DNA from: CAVLDP01 sp963661945
GTDB taxonomy: Bacteria; Bacillota; Clostridia; Lachnospirales; Lachnospiraceae
Assembly (NCBI GenBank): GCA_963661945.1
Contig: CAVLDP010000011.1
Span: forward strand, 1-61,751
Reading direction: 5' to 3'
DNA: 61,751 nucleotides
Below, piece after piece: positions 42,268 through 50,851 of the stretch. Under the pieces are notes generated by a model. It saw only the letters and a program-made list of their open reading frames with translations, had not been told where the DNA came from and made no database searches. The translations under genes and the position numbers were made by a program. Every line of letters begins with the position of its first letter. Position 1 is the first letter of the stretch.

Positions 42268-43110
42268 ATGAGAGTTGTTACGAGTATTGATGAAGTGAGA
42301 AGCCAGGTGGCTTCCTGGAAGAAGGAGGGAGCATCTATTGGCTTCGTGCCAACGATGGGATATCTCCATGAGGGACATGGCAGTCTGATTAGTGCTGCTC
42401 GTGCCAATAATGACAAGGTTGTTGTTAGTATTTTTGTAAATCCAATGCAGTTTGGTCCAAGCGAGGATCTGGCAAGCTATCCGAGAGATTTGGAGAAGGA
42501 TTCTGCATTTTGCGAGAGCCTTGGGGTGGATCTCATTTTCCATCCAGAACCAGAGGAGATGTATCATCCTGGATTTTCTTCCTTTGTGGATATGACAGTT
42601 CAGACAGAGGAGCTCTGTGGATTAAGTCGTCCGGTTCATTTCCGAGGGGTTTGCACCGTTGTCTGCAAGCTCTTCCATATCGTAGAGCCAGATCGAGCTT
42701 ACTTTGGACAGAAGGATGCACAGCAGCTTGCGGTTATTCGCCATATGGTAGATGACTTATCCATGAACATTGAGATTGTGGGCTGCCCAATTATTCGTGA
42801 AGAGGATGGCCTGGCCAAGAGCTCCAGAAATACCTATCTGTCAGAGGAAGAGCGAAAGGCTGCTCTTGTATTAAGCAGAAGTATTCGACTGGGTCAGGAG
42901 ATGGTAGAATCCGGCGAGATGGACACGGAGAAGGTTATTGCAGCTATGACTGCTGAGATTGAGAAGGAACCACTTGCCAGAATCGACTATGTGAAGGCAG
43001 TTGACGGTATTACCATGCAGCAGATCACCAAGGTTCAAAGACCAATGCTTGTTGCAATTGCAGTATATATCGGCGCTACTCGTCTGATTGATAATTTTAT
43101 CTGGGAATAG
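42268..43110 (+). CDS. panC: Pantoate-beta-alanine ligase (pantothenate synthetase)
   Basis: 280 residues; AAGGAGA precedes ATG 42268. It joins pantoate and beta-alanine with ATP. Seen: the class I nucleotidyl transferase-like motif FVPTMGYLHEGHGSL (His34, His37), IFVNPMQFGPSEDLASYPR, PVHFRGVCTVVCKLF, YFGQKDAQQLAVIR, and KSSRNTYLS. Length matches PanC. 11 nt after panB. Confidence 0.96.
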   Translation: MRVVTSIDEVRSQVASWKKEGASIGFVPTMGYLHEGHGSLISAARANNDKVVVSIFVNPMQFGPSEDLASYPRDLEKDSAFCESLGVDLIFHPEPEEMYHPGFSSFVDMTVQTEELCGLSRPVHFRGVCTVVCKLFHIVEPDRAYFGQKDAQQLAVIRHMVDDLSMNIEIVGCPIIREEDGLAKSSRNTYLSEEERKAALVLSRSIRLGQEMVESGEMDTEKVIAAMTAEIEKEPLARIDYVKAVDGITMQQITKVQRPMLVAIAVYIGATRLIDNFIWE

Positions 43111-43119
43111 AGGTAAGAA

Positions 43120-43527
43120 ATGGAAATTACAATGCTTAAATCCAAGATCCATCGTGCTACGGTAACGGAAGCAAGAGTGGATTATGTGGGCAGTATTACA
43201 GTAGACCAGGCGCTTCTCGATGCTTCTGGTATGTATGAATATGAGAAGGTTCAGGTCGTTGATGTAGATAATGGCAATCGACTTGAGACCTATATTATTG
43301 CTGGCGAAGCCGGTTCGGGCGTAATCTGCTTGAACGGTGCGGCTGCAAGATGTGTTGAGGTAGGACATAAGGTGATTCTCATGGCCTATGCCAATATGAC
43401 GCAGGAGGAAGCGTCAGACTTCCATCCACAGGTTGTATTTGTGGATGATGCGAATGCAATCGCTCGCGTGACGAACTATGAACGTCATGGGCAGCTGATA
43501 GATGATGCGACATATCAGGCAGATTAA
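43120..43527 (+). CDS. panD: Aspartate 1-decarboxylase
   Basis: 135 residues; AGGTAAG before ATG 43120. It decarboxylates aspartate to beta-alanine. Seen: the self-cleavage site YVGSITVD, where Gly24-Ser25 gives the pyruvoyl group, plus NGNRLETYII, GEAGSGVICLNGAAAR, and VGHKVILMAYA. Typical length. Completes a panG-B-C-D route from ketoisovalerate and aspartate to pantothenate. No terminator is visible after it before the hydrogenase promoter. Confidence 0.96.
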   Translation: MEITMLKSKIHRATVTEARVDYVGSITVDQALLDASGMYEYEKVQVVDVDNGNRLETYIIAGEAGSGVICLNGAAARCVEVGHKVILMAYANMTQEEASDFHPQVVFVDDANAIARVTNYERHGQLIDDATYQAD

Positions 43528-43551
43528 TTAGATTTTGACAAATTAATTCTG

Positions 43552-43672
43552 TTTGTTCTCAGAATTTTTGTGAAAGAAATATCAATTGTTGCCTAATATA
43601 TCTGGTCTTTTGTATAATTTGTCATATAATACTCATCTGTGTATGAGGCTCGGCGTGGTGGCTGAGAACAAA
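43552..43672. repeat. 11-bp perfect inverted repeat flanking the hydrogenase promoter
   Basis: TTTGTTCTCAG (43552-43562) and CTGAGAACAAA (43662-43672), 99 nt apart, enclose the proposed promoter. Between them, TTGTGAAAGAAATATCAA (43569 region) resembles a Rex operator only in part. Confidence 0.6.
43589..43618 (+). promoter_or_regulatory. Sigma-A-type promoter of the hydrogenase operon
   Basis: TTGCCT (43589-43594), 18-bp spacer, TATAAT (43613-43618). A second TATAAT at 43625-43630 may offer an alternative start. Confidence 0.55.
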
Positions 43673-43693
43673 TAGAAAAGGGGTATGATATCA

Positions 43694-45535
43694 TTGGCAA
43701 GATTAGAATTAGACCAGAACAAGCAACGTATTGCGGCTGAGACAATGCGACGCGAGTTCGAACAGAGAATTATTGCATCTCCTCCTGGGGTTTGCCCGGT
43801 TGAGCTGCAGCTGGCCTTCCTCAAGGTGTGCCACGCACAATCTTGTGGTAAATGTGTTCCTTGTCGAGTTGGCATTAGGCGTCTGGCAGAGCTCTTAGAG
43901 AGCGTCATCAACAACGAAGCAAGCATGGAGACACTGGACTTAATCGAGCAGACAGCGACCAGCATCCGTGATTCTGCGGACTGCGCGATTGGTTTCGATG
44001 CAGCACGAATGGTGGTGGACGGCTTTGAGGGATTCAAAGACGACTACATTTCTCATGTAACAAAGGGATGCTGCTCTGGAGCCTTTGAGCAGCCAATTCC
44101 TTGTGTGACGAAGTGCCCAGCTCATGTGGATATTCCGGGTTATGTCGCACTGGTTGGCGCTGGCAATTATGTGGATGCGACCAGACTGATTCGTAAGGAT
44201 AATCCATTTCCGACAGCATGTGCTCTTATCTGTGAGCATCCTTGTGAGGAGAGATGCCGTCGTAACATGATTGATTCTGCAATCAATATTCGTGGCCTGA
44301 AGAAATATGCGGTTGATCAGGTTCCGGTTGATAAGATTCATGTGCCTGACAATGCCGAATCTACCGGCAAGAAGGTTGCGATCGTTGGTGGTGGCCCATC
44401 TGGACTTACCGCAGCTTATTTCCTTCAGCTTATGGGACATCAGTGTACGGTCTTTGAGGAGAAGCCGAAGCTTGGTGGTATGCTTCGCTATGGTATTCCG
44501 AATTACCGTTTCCCAAGGAAGAGGCTGGATGAGGATATTACAGCAATTCTCTCTACCGGCGTAGAGGTTAAGATGAACACTCGCATCGGTAAGGATATCG
44601 AGATGTCCAAGCTTGAGAAGGATTTCGATGCAGTCTACATCGCGATTGGCGCTCAGACTGCCAAGAATTTCGAGATTGAGGGCGTCGATAGTAATAATGT
44701 TATTTCTGCGGTGGATCTCCTGCGTGATGTGGGACTTGAGAAGCCGATTGATTTCACGGGCAAGAAGGTAGCCATTATTGGTGGCGGCAATGTAGCCATG
44801 GACTGTGCACGTACTTCGGTTCGTGCTGGTGCATCGCGCGTGAGCCTAGTCTATCGTCGCCAGGAGAAGGACATGACAGCGTCTCCTGCTGAGGTTCGTG
44901 GCGCGATTGAAGAAGGCGTGGATCTCTTCACATTGATGGCTCCTCTTAGGGTGGAAGCCAATGATGAGGGCGATGCCGTTGCTCTTTGGGCACAACCTCA
45001 GATGTCCGGACCATACGATAATCATGGTCGTCCAAAGTCTCTGAAGGCGTCCAAGGATCCAATTCGTATTGAAGCGGATATTATCCTGCTTGCGATTGGT
45101 CAGGAGATTGAGAGCCAGTATTTTGCGGATTGTGGCATCCCAACCAAGTGGAATCGAATTGTTGCTGATGCAACATGTCAGGTTCCAGGCCATGATGGCA
45201 TCTATTCTGGTGGTGACTGCGTGTCTGGACCAGCTACAGTAATTAAGGCAATTGCTGCCGGCAAGGTGGCTGCAGCCAATATTGATGAATATTTGGGCTA
45301 TCACCATGAGATTTCTGTGGACAGCATAGAAATCCCTGCCCCTCCTATGAACGACAAGATCCCGACGGGACGTATTCACCTAAGTGAGCGTGAGCCGGGC
45401 GAGAGAAAGTGCGATTTCGAAGGAATCGAGTTCTCTATGAGTCGAGAAGAAGCCATCCAAGAGGCGAATCGTTGTCTCCGCTGCGATCACTTCGGATGTG
45501 GCGTGTTGAGAGGAGGCAGAGAGACCGCATGGTAA
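43694..45535 (+). CDS. NuoF-type Fe-S domain fused to a GltD-like NAD(P)/FAD oxidoreductase
   Basis: 613 residues from TTG 43694, 10 nt after AAAAGGGG; ATG 43685 is possible but only 1 nt from that RBS. Seen: a short NuoF-like 4Fe-4S domain (SCGKCVPCRVGIRRL, Cys51, Cys54, Cys57, then Cys97 in DSADCAIG) without the NuoF FMN/NADH part; a GltD-like N-terminal Fe-S region (CPAHVDIPGYV, CEHPCEERCRR); an FAD motif VAIVGGGPSGLTAAYFLQ; a second nucleotide motif VAIIGGGNVAMDCAR; and GDCVSGPATVIKAIAAGK. It ends LRCDHFGC. It is 7-nt overlapped with hydA, so it should pass electrons between NAD(P)H and the hydrogenase. Confidence 0.88.
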   Translation: MARLELDQNKQRIAAETMRREFEQRIIASPPGVCPVELQLAFLKVCHAQSCGKCVPCRVGIRRLAELLESVINNEASMETLDLIEQTATSIRDSADCAIGFDAARMVVDGFEGFKDDYISHVTKGCCSGAFEQPIPCVTKCPAHVDIPGYVALVGAGNYVDATRLIRKDNPFPTACALICEHPCEERCRRNMIDSAINIRGLKKYAVDQVPVDKIHVPDNAESTGKKVAIVGGGPSGLTAAYFLQLMGHQCTVFEEKPKLGGMLRYGIPNYRFPRKRLDEDITAILSTGVEVKMNTRIGKDIEMSKLEKDFDAVYIAIGAQTAKNFEIEGVDSNNVISAVDLLRDVGLEKPIDFTGKKVAIIGGGNVAMDCARTSVRAGASRVSLVYRRQEKDMTASPAEVRGAIEEGVDLFTLMAPLRVEANDEGDAVALWAQPQMSGPYDNHGRPKSLKASKDPIRIEADIILLAIGQEIESQYFADCGIPTKWNRIVADATCQVPGHDGIYSGGDCVSGPATVIKAIAAGKVAAANIDEYLGYHHEISVDSIEIPAPPMNDKIPTGRIHLSEREPGERKCDFEGIEFSMSREEAIQEANRCLRCDHFGCGVLRGGRETAW

Positions 45536-47256
45536 GAGCTACAATTAATGGAAATGAGATCAAAGTAAAAGAAGGCACAACCATCATGCAGGCCGCAGAG
45601 GATATGGGATACAAGATTCCAAAGCTCTGCTATCTGAAGGAAATCAACGAGATTGCTTCCTGTCGTATGTGTATGGTTGAAATCGAGGGCAAGCAAGCCC
45701 TGGTTGCTTCCTGCAATAATGTGGTAGAAGAGGGCATGTCAATCCTGACAGATAGCCCAAAGGTGCAGCAGGTGCGTGAGATGAACTTACAGTTCATTCT
45801 CTCAGAGCATGAGTATCACTGCGCAACCTGTGTGAGAAATCAGAACTGCAATCTGCAGGAACTGTCCAGAGAATTTAATATTATTGATGTACCATTTGAG
45901 AAAATGGTAGAGCGTAAGCCATGGAATCAGGATTTTCCACTGATTCGTGATTCGGCTAAGTGTATCAAGTGTATGCGCTGCGTACAGGTCTGCGACAAGG
46001 TTCAGGGAATGAAGGTCTGGGATATTCTGAATACAGGCCGTAAGACTTCTGTTGGCGTGCGCGCGAATCAGAGAATTGAAGACGTGGATTGTGCCCTTTG
46101 CGGACAATGTATTACTCATTGCCCAACGGGAGCCTTACGTGAACGTGATGATACCAGACGAGTTCGTCGTGCTATTGTAGATCCGGAGAAGATTGTCGTA
46201 GTTCAGATTGCGCCAGCGGTTCGTGCCGCTTGGGGCGAGACGATGGATATCCCAGAATATGAGGCAACTGTTGGAAGAATGGTAGCTGCGGTTCGCGCAC
46301 TTGGCGTGGATTATGTTTTTGATACCGATTTCTCAGCAGACCTTACTATTATGGAAGAAGGCCACGAATTATTAGAGAGGCTGAAGAATGCAGACAAGAA
46401 GGGAACTCGTATGCCGATGTTTACTTCCTGCTGTCCAGGCTGGGTTCGCTTCCTGAAGACACAGTATCCGGAATATGTGGATAACCTGTCTACTGCGAAA
46501 TCGCCTCAGCAGATGTTTGGCGCGATTGCAAAGAGCTACTATGCAGATCTACTGCAGGTAGATCCAGAGAAGATCTTCTGCGTATCATGCATGCCTTGTA
46601 CAGCGAAGAAGTATGAGTGCGATGTTCCAGAGATAAATGGTTCAGAAGCATCTAAGGATGTGGATGCAGTTCTTACAACAAGAGAACTGGGCCGCATGAT
46701 TCGCATGTCTCAGATCAATGTGGCAGCACTCGAGGATGAGCCATTTGATGATCCGCTTGGAATTGCGACTGGTGCCGGTGTGATTTTCGGTACAACAGGA
46801 GGCGTTATGGAGGCGGCTCTTCGTTCTGCTTATTATTTTGTTACTGGTCATAATCCAGTACTCGATGATTTCAAGGTGGTTCGTGGAGAGGATGGAATTC
46901 GACGTGTAACAGTGAGCATAGAAGGTACACCAATTCGTGCGGCAGTTGCATCAGGTCTTGGCAATGCCAGAACCTTGATGGAGCAGATCAAGTCAGGCAA
47001 GGCTGAATATGACTTTGTAGAGGTTATGGCCTGCCCAGGCGGTTGCGCTGGCGGAGGTGGACAGCCAATTCATGATGGAGAGGAATTGGCATACGAACGT
47101 GGCGAGAAGCTCTATCATTTGGATGCAGAAGCAGAGCTTCGCTTCTCACATGAGAATCCATCTATTGTTGCAGTCTACAAGGATTACTTGGGAGAACCGC
47201 TTGGACATAAGTCGCATGAACTTCTTCATACTTGCCAGAAGGAGTGGACGCTCTAG
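45529..47256 (+). CDS. hydA: [FeFe] hydrogenase, group A
   Basis: 575 residues from ATG 45529 (AGGAGG about 12 nt upstream). It makes or uses H2. Seen: N-terminal 2Fe-2S ferredoxin domain (CYLKEINEIASCRMCMVEI ... ASCNN), the His-ligated cluster region EHEYHCATCVRNQNCNLQEL, two 4Fe-4S sites (CIKCMRCVQVC, CALCGQCITHCPTGAL), then the H-cluster motifs FTSCCPGW (Cys301), MPCTAKKYE (Cys357) and MACPGGCAGGGGQP (Cys502, Cys506). C-terminal small domain follows. The maturases HydE, HydF and HydG are not in the window. Pairing with a GltD-like gene recalls group A2 hydrogenases, whose function is poorly known. Confidence 0.95.
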   Translation: MVRATINGNEIKVKEGTTIMQAAEDMGYKIPKLCYLKEINEIASCRMCMVEIEGKQALVASCNNVVEEGMSILTDSPKVQQVREMNLQFILSEHEYHCATCVRNQNCNLQELSREFNIIDVPFEKMVERKPWNQDFPLIRDSAKCIKCMRCVQVCDKVQGMKVWDILNTGRKTSVGVRANQRIEDVDCALCGQCITHCPTGALRERDDTRRVRRAIVDPEKIVVVQIAPAVRAAWGETMDIPEYEATVGRMVAAVRALGVDYVFDTDFSADLTIMEEGHELLERLKNADKKGTRMPMFTSCCPGWVRFLKTQYPEYVDNLSTAKSPQQMFGAIAKSYYADLLQVDPEKIFCVSCMPCTAKKYECDVPEINGSEASKDVDAVLTTRELGRMIRMSQINVAALEDEPFDDPLGIATGAGVIFGTTGGVMEAALRSAYYFVTGHNPVLDDFKVVRGEDGIRRVTVSIEGTPIRAAVASGLGNARTLMEQIKSGKAEYDFVEVMACPGGCAGGGGQPIHDGEELAYERGEKLYHLDAEAELRFSHENPSIVAVYKDYLGEPLGHKSHELLHTCQKEWTL

Positions 47257-47257
47257 G

Positions 47258-47319
47258 NNNNNNNNNNNNNNNNNNNNNNNNNNNNNNNNNNNNNNNNNNN
47301 NNNNNNNNNNNNNNNNNNN
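47258..47319. other. Assembly gap (62 N)
   Basis: Unresolved bases right after the hydA stop codon. Confidence 1.
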
Positions 47320-47330
47320 GTAAATGTTAA

Positions 47331-47369
47331 AAACCCCAGCAGATGAAATATCTGCTGGGGTTTGTTTTT
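47331..47369. terminator. Bidirectional terminator between hydA and prs
   Basis: Perfect 11-bp stem CCCCAGCAGAT / ATCTGCTGGGG with a 5-nt loop, AAAA before it and TTTGTTTTT after it. It serves both convergent operons. Confidence 0.92.
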
Positions 47370-47412
47370 GTATGTATATTTCTTGCGTGCAACCTACTGC
47401 CTTGTATGCAGC

Positions 47413-48594
47413 TTACTGGTTGTGCTCAGCCTTGTACTTGGTAACTAACTTGTCAATTCTCTCATATGGATTCAGTAAATCGCTGATTGATGCATCATGA
47501 TTCAGAGTATCGATGATGTAAGAGAGATACTTGGACATGCCACATGAGATGTAGTAGTCACGAGATAAGAGCTCTGGTGTCTGGTATACGAGGTTAGTGG
47601 TTACAACCTTGTAGATGATGCCGTCTTCTACTGCCTGGTCGAACTTCTCAAGACCGTTGGTGAAGAGTCCGAAGGTTGCTACTACGAAGATACGATTAGC
47701 CTTGCGCTTCTTGAGCTCAGTTGCAACATCAATCATGGATTCTCCAGAAGAGATCATGTCATCGACGATGATAACGTCCTTGCCCTCTACAGAGGTTCCG
47801 AGGAATTCATGAGCAACGATTGGGTTACGTCCATCTACGATCGTAGAGTAATCACGTCTCTTGTAGAACATACCCATGTCTACTCCAAGAACAGAAGCCA
47901 TGTATACGGCACGACCTGTACCGCCTTCGTCTGGTGAGATAATCATCAGATGATCGTTGTCAATCTGGAGGTCATCAACATTCTTGAGGATTCCCTTGAT
48001 GAACTGATATGCAGGCTGTACAGTCTCGAATCCGTGAAGAGGAATCGCATTCTGTACACGAGGATCGTGAGCGTCGAAGGTGATAATGTTGTCTACACCC
48101 ATATCAACTAATTCCTGAAGTGCGAGTGCACAGTCAAGAGATTCACGAGAGGAACGCTTGTGCTGACGGCCTTCGTAGAGGAATGGCATAATGACTGTGA
48201 TACGTCTTGCCTTGCCTTCTGCTGCAGCAATCAGTCTCTTAAGATCTGAGTAGTGATCGTCTGGAGACATATGGTTCTCATGTCCACACATCTTGTAGGT
48301 GATGCTGTAATTGGTGACATCTACCAGGAAATACAGGTCAAGTCCACGTACTGACTGCAGGATAGTACCCTTTGCTTCACCGGAACCGAATCTTGGAACG
48401 TTTGTCTTAACAATGTAAGAATTCTCTTCGCTGTAGGTAGGGTTACGACGGTCGATCAGCGGATCTAATTCTCTGTCTGATCTCCAATCGAGCAGGTATT
48501 CATTGGTCTTGTCGCCAAGAACACTACAGCTGTTCAGTGGTACGATGCCGAGTGGCGCAGTTGGTCGTGATGATTTCAGGATGTCGTTTGACAT
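47413..48594 (-). CDS. prs: Ribose-phosphate pyrophosphokinase, long form
   Basis: 393 residues; GGAGG precedes ATG 48594. It makes PRPP from ribose 5-phosphate and ATP. Seen: the family order MPFLYEGRQHKRSSRESLDCALALQELVDMG, ITFDAHDPRVQNAIP, SPDEGGTGRAVYMASVLG, and the PRPP signature VIIVDDMISSGESMIDVATELKKR. It is longer than the usual 310-320, with about 75 extra N-terminal residues (ending around TYSEENSYIVKTNVPRFGSGEAKG) and different spacing. A second prs gene of this long kind is common in Lachnospiraceae in my memory. Downstream of dnaI. Confidence 0.9.
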   Translation of the reverse strand: MSNDILKSSRPTAPLGIVPLNSCSVLGDKTNEYLLDWRSDRELDPLIDRRNPTYSEENSYIVKTNVPRFGSGEAKGTILQSVRGLDLYFLVDVTNYSITYKMCGHENHMSPDDHYSDLKRLIAAAEGKARRITVIMPFLYEGRQHKRSSRESLDCALALQELVDMGVDNIITFDAHDPRVQNAIPLHGFETVQPAYQFIKGILKNVDDLQIDNDHLMIISPDEGGTGRAVYMASVLGVDMGMFYKRRDYSTIVDGRNPIVAHEFLGTSVEGKDVIIVDDMISSGESMIDVATELKKRKANRIFVVATFGLFTNGLEKFDQAVEDGIIYKVVTTNLVYQTPELLSRDYYISCGMSKYLSYIIDTLNHDASISDLLNPYERIDKLVTKYKAEHNQ

Positions 48595-48621
48595 GGTGTT
48601 CCTCCGTTTGATTTGTTTATA

Positions 48622-49599
48622 TTATTGTAACTTCTTCTTCATGCGAATATCCGAGCCCCACAGCTTGATGAAGCTATATGCGCTCGTCACACGAGAAAAG
48701 GTTCGCTCAGAGTAACGTTCAGAGAATTGGGCAATAGATAAGTTGGTAGAAATTATTGTGGATTTCTGCCGCAACATTCTCTCATTAAGACACATAAAGA
48801 ACTGGGAAGAGGTGAACTTGGTGTCGGATTCTGTTCCCAGGTCGTCGATGATTAATAAATCACAGGAAAAGATATTCTCGTAATCTTCTAGTGAGTATCC
48901 ACCTCTGTAGAATTTGTGATCGTCGAAAATATCGAATAATTGAATTGCAGTTGTATAGATAACGGAGTGTCCATCATCAAGGAGAGACTTGGCAATGCAA
49001 TTGCTTAGAAATGTCTTGCCAACGCCCGTGTTTCCATACAGAAAAATATTACCACCATTTTCAGAAAAATTGTTACAGAATTCTTGGCATTCTGCAAAAG
49101 CTTTTTTAGCATTTTCACGAGAAGAAAGGCCTTTTGCATCAAAATCGGAATCAGAGTAGTACTCCAGGGAGAAGGTATCAAAATTCTCTCTGGATAAGAT
49201 GTTACTCAGATTGGCCTGCTTGTAGATTAAATCCAGCGATGCCTGCTTCAGACAGTGACAGCGGAATCCGTTGATGTAACCTGTGTCCTGACAATCGGGA
49301 CAGCGATATGGTGGAATAAGATAATCGAGAGAAAATCCTGCACCTTCGATGAGACGTTTCTTCTTGTCTCTGATGGAGTCAATCTGATTACGGAGATCAT
49401 CGGAATCTCCGGCCTCTCCGAGCAGTCTGGCCTTGGCAGCCTCGATGCTAATGGTTGCAATCTGATTATCGAGCTCCTGAAGCTCTGGTACTGCACTGTA
49501 GAGCTTGTTCTTCTTCTCCTCGACAGCGTGTCGATTGCTGATCTGCTGTGCTTGATAATCCCTCATGATGGAATCATATTGTGCGTTTGTAAGTGCCAT
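48622..49599 (-). CDS. dnaI: DnaI/DnaC-type helicase loader ATPase
   Basis: 325 residues, AAA+ ATPase. Seen: a coiled helical N-terminal third, a zinc-like motif CPDCQDTGYINGFRCHCLKQ, Walker A GNTGVGKT (189-196), Walker B LLIIDDLGTE, and an arginine-finger region near YSERTFSRV. Known: DnaI loads the replicative helicase with DnaD and DnaB in Firmicutes. The gene follows a DnaD-domain gene, as expected for a primosome pair. GGGGGATTTACAT upstream of ATG 49599 provides the RBS. Confidence 0.9.
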   Translation of the reverse strand: MALTNAQYDSIMRDYQAQQISNRHAVEEKKNKLYSAVPELQELDNQIATISIEAAKARLLGEAGDSDDLRNQIDSIRDKKKRLIEGAGFSLDYLIPPYRCPDCQDTGYINGFRCHCLKQASLDLIYKQANLSNILSRENFDTFSLEYYSDSDFDAKGLSSRENAKKAFAECQEFCNNFSENGGNIFLYGNTGVGKTFLSNCIAKSLLDDGHSVIYTTAIQLFDIFDDHKFYRGGYSLEDYENIFSCDLLIIDDLGTESDTKFTSSQFFMCLNERMLRQKSTIISTNLSIAQFSERYSERTFSRVTSAYSFIKLWGSDIRMKKKLQ

Positions 49600-49637
49600 A
49601 TGTAAATCCCCCTCTATTCAGCGGCATCCCTATACCG

Positions 49638-50735
49638 CTACTGTAATAGACGACGCTCCAAGTCGTCGTAATCATATTCCCTGGATTCGAAATCATGAAA
49701 ACTGTTCTTCGCTGTTTTGCTTGTCTTGTCCTTGCTGCTTGTCTTACGTTTGCTCTGGTGAGCTTGATCGAGCCTAGCAACATCGGCCACATGCTTCACA
49801 CCACTTTGGTGCCAGCTTCGAAGGATGGAATCCGCATAATTGAAGTTGGCTTCGTGTGTGTTCAGGATTGTACGCCGGCAAGCTTCTGTAATAATGTCCA
49901 TGGAGAAGGCGTAATCCTCTGACCATCGTTTGATAAATTCTTCTTCGGAAGCAATGAGCTTGCGTCCAGAGATACCGAAGGCTTTCATAACACCAAAGTA
50001 GTACTGTGAATGAATGGCAGCCTCAGATTTGGCGGCCTCTACTGTGGTAATCCCCTCTTTTCCCCAATTGACAGCAACGGTATTCATGTAACGCAAGCTG
50101 GTGTGCTTCGCATCAACGCAATACTCGATGAGATATTCTATCAGTTCTGCACTCATATGCAGTACGTCGTACCATGACAGAATAGTGTGCACATCGGTAG
50201 CGGTAAGTGGATGTCCAATATATTGTTCTGCAACGAAGAATACCTCCTGGATATCTGGATCCTTGTGGAAGGTGGCAACCTCCTCTGCAGTGTAGGATGG
50301 AATCGTGGAAGCAGTAACGGCAGTTACAGGCTTCTCGGGCGCAGGACTTTTTGCAGTATCTTCGTGAATGGAAAAATGTCCAGTGATAATTGCTGCATCA
50401 TCAGAATCGGAATCCTGATAGTCTGCTGCTGCCTTGTCTGGGTCTAAGAGACAAATACCAACCAGATTGCGATCTCCGTCATATTCGAGACGCAGTAAAT
50501 GACACTTCTCCCAGTACTTGAGAGCAAGCTTGATATCTCTGCTGGTGTGGTCTAGCGCATCAGACATAGCTGAAATGCTGAAATCGATGCCATCCTGGTG
50601 CAAGCATCTAAGCAAATATAAATAAATCTTAACGTACTCCCCGTTGGCGTCTGACATGAAGCAATCGATGAATGAATTTGAAATACAAGTAACCTGCTTC
50701 TGGCAGCTTGTATGCAAAGTTATATCGTCAGGCAT
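49638..50735 (-). CDS. DnaD/DnaB-domain replication initiation protein
   Basis: 365 residues from ATG 50735 (GAGGGGAG upstream); ATG 50786 is rejected because it lies near the promoter -10. Seen: an N-terminal winged-helix-like region (GEYVKIYLYLLRCLHQDGIDFSISAM), an acidic linker (QDSDSDDAA), then two DnaD-like domains: TFHKDPDIQEVFFVAEQYIGHPLTATDVHTILSWYDVLHM (with the YxxxIx-type region) and HEANFNYADSILRSWHQSGVKHV. A Lys/Ser-rich tail follows. Known: such proteins recruit the DnaI-helicase complex to open DNA. Co-transcribed with dnaI, 38 nt apart. Confidence 0.88.
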   Translation of the reverse strand: MPDDITLHTSCQKQVTCISNSFIDCFMSDANGEYVKIYLYLLRCLHQDGIDFSISAMSDALDHTSRDIKLALKYWEKCHLLRLEYDGDRNLVGICLLDPDKAAADYQDSDSDDAAIITGHFSIHEDTAKSPAPEKPVTAVTASTIPSYTAEEVATFHKDPDIQEVFFVAEQYIGHPLTATDVHTILSWYDVLHMSAELIEYLIEYCVDAKHTSLRYMNTVAVNWGKEGITTVEAAKSEAAIHSQYYFGVMKAFGISGRKLIASEEEFIKRWSEDYAFSMDIITEACRRTILNTHEANFNYADSILRSWHQSGVKHVADVARLDQAHQSKRKTSSKDKTSKTAKNSFHDFESREYDYDDLERRLLQ

Positions 50736-50776
50736 ACAAAAGAACTCCCCTCTCCAATTAATCAACCATGGTTCAG

Positions 50777-50785
50777 AGTATAGCA
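50777..50785 (-). promoter_or_regulatory. Extended -10 promoter of dnaD-like/dnaI operon
   Basis: On the minus strand, TGCTATACT (50785-50777) is a TG-N-TATACT extended -10; the -35 is weak (TTTTCC). Start is expected about 35 nt before ATG 50735. Confidence 0.55.
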
Positions 50786-50851
50786 TAATGACTTCGTTTG
50801 GAAAAGCGAATAATTGCCAACAAACCCAGTAAAATCAAGGCTTGCGAGGAT

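Noticed and set aside
43685..43693. ATG 43685 as start of the GltD-like protein
   Set aside because: Only 1 nt from AAAAGGGG, too close for ribosome binding; TTG 43694 at 10 nt fits better. N-terminal sequencing would decide.
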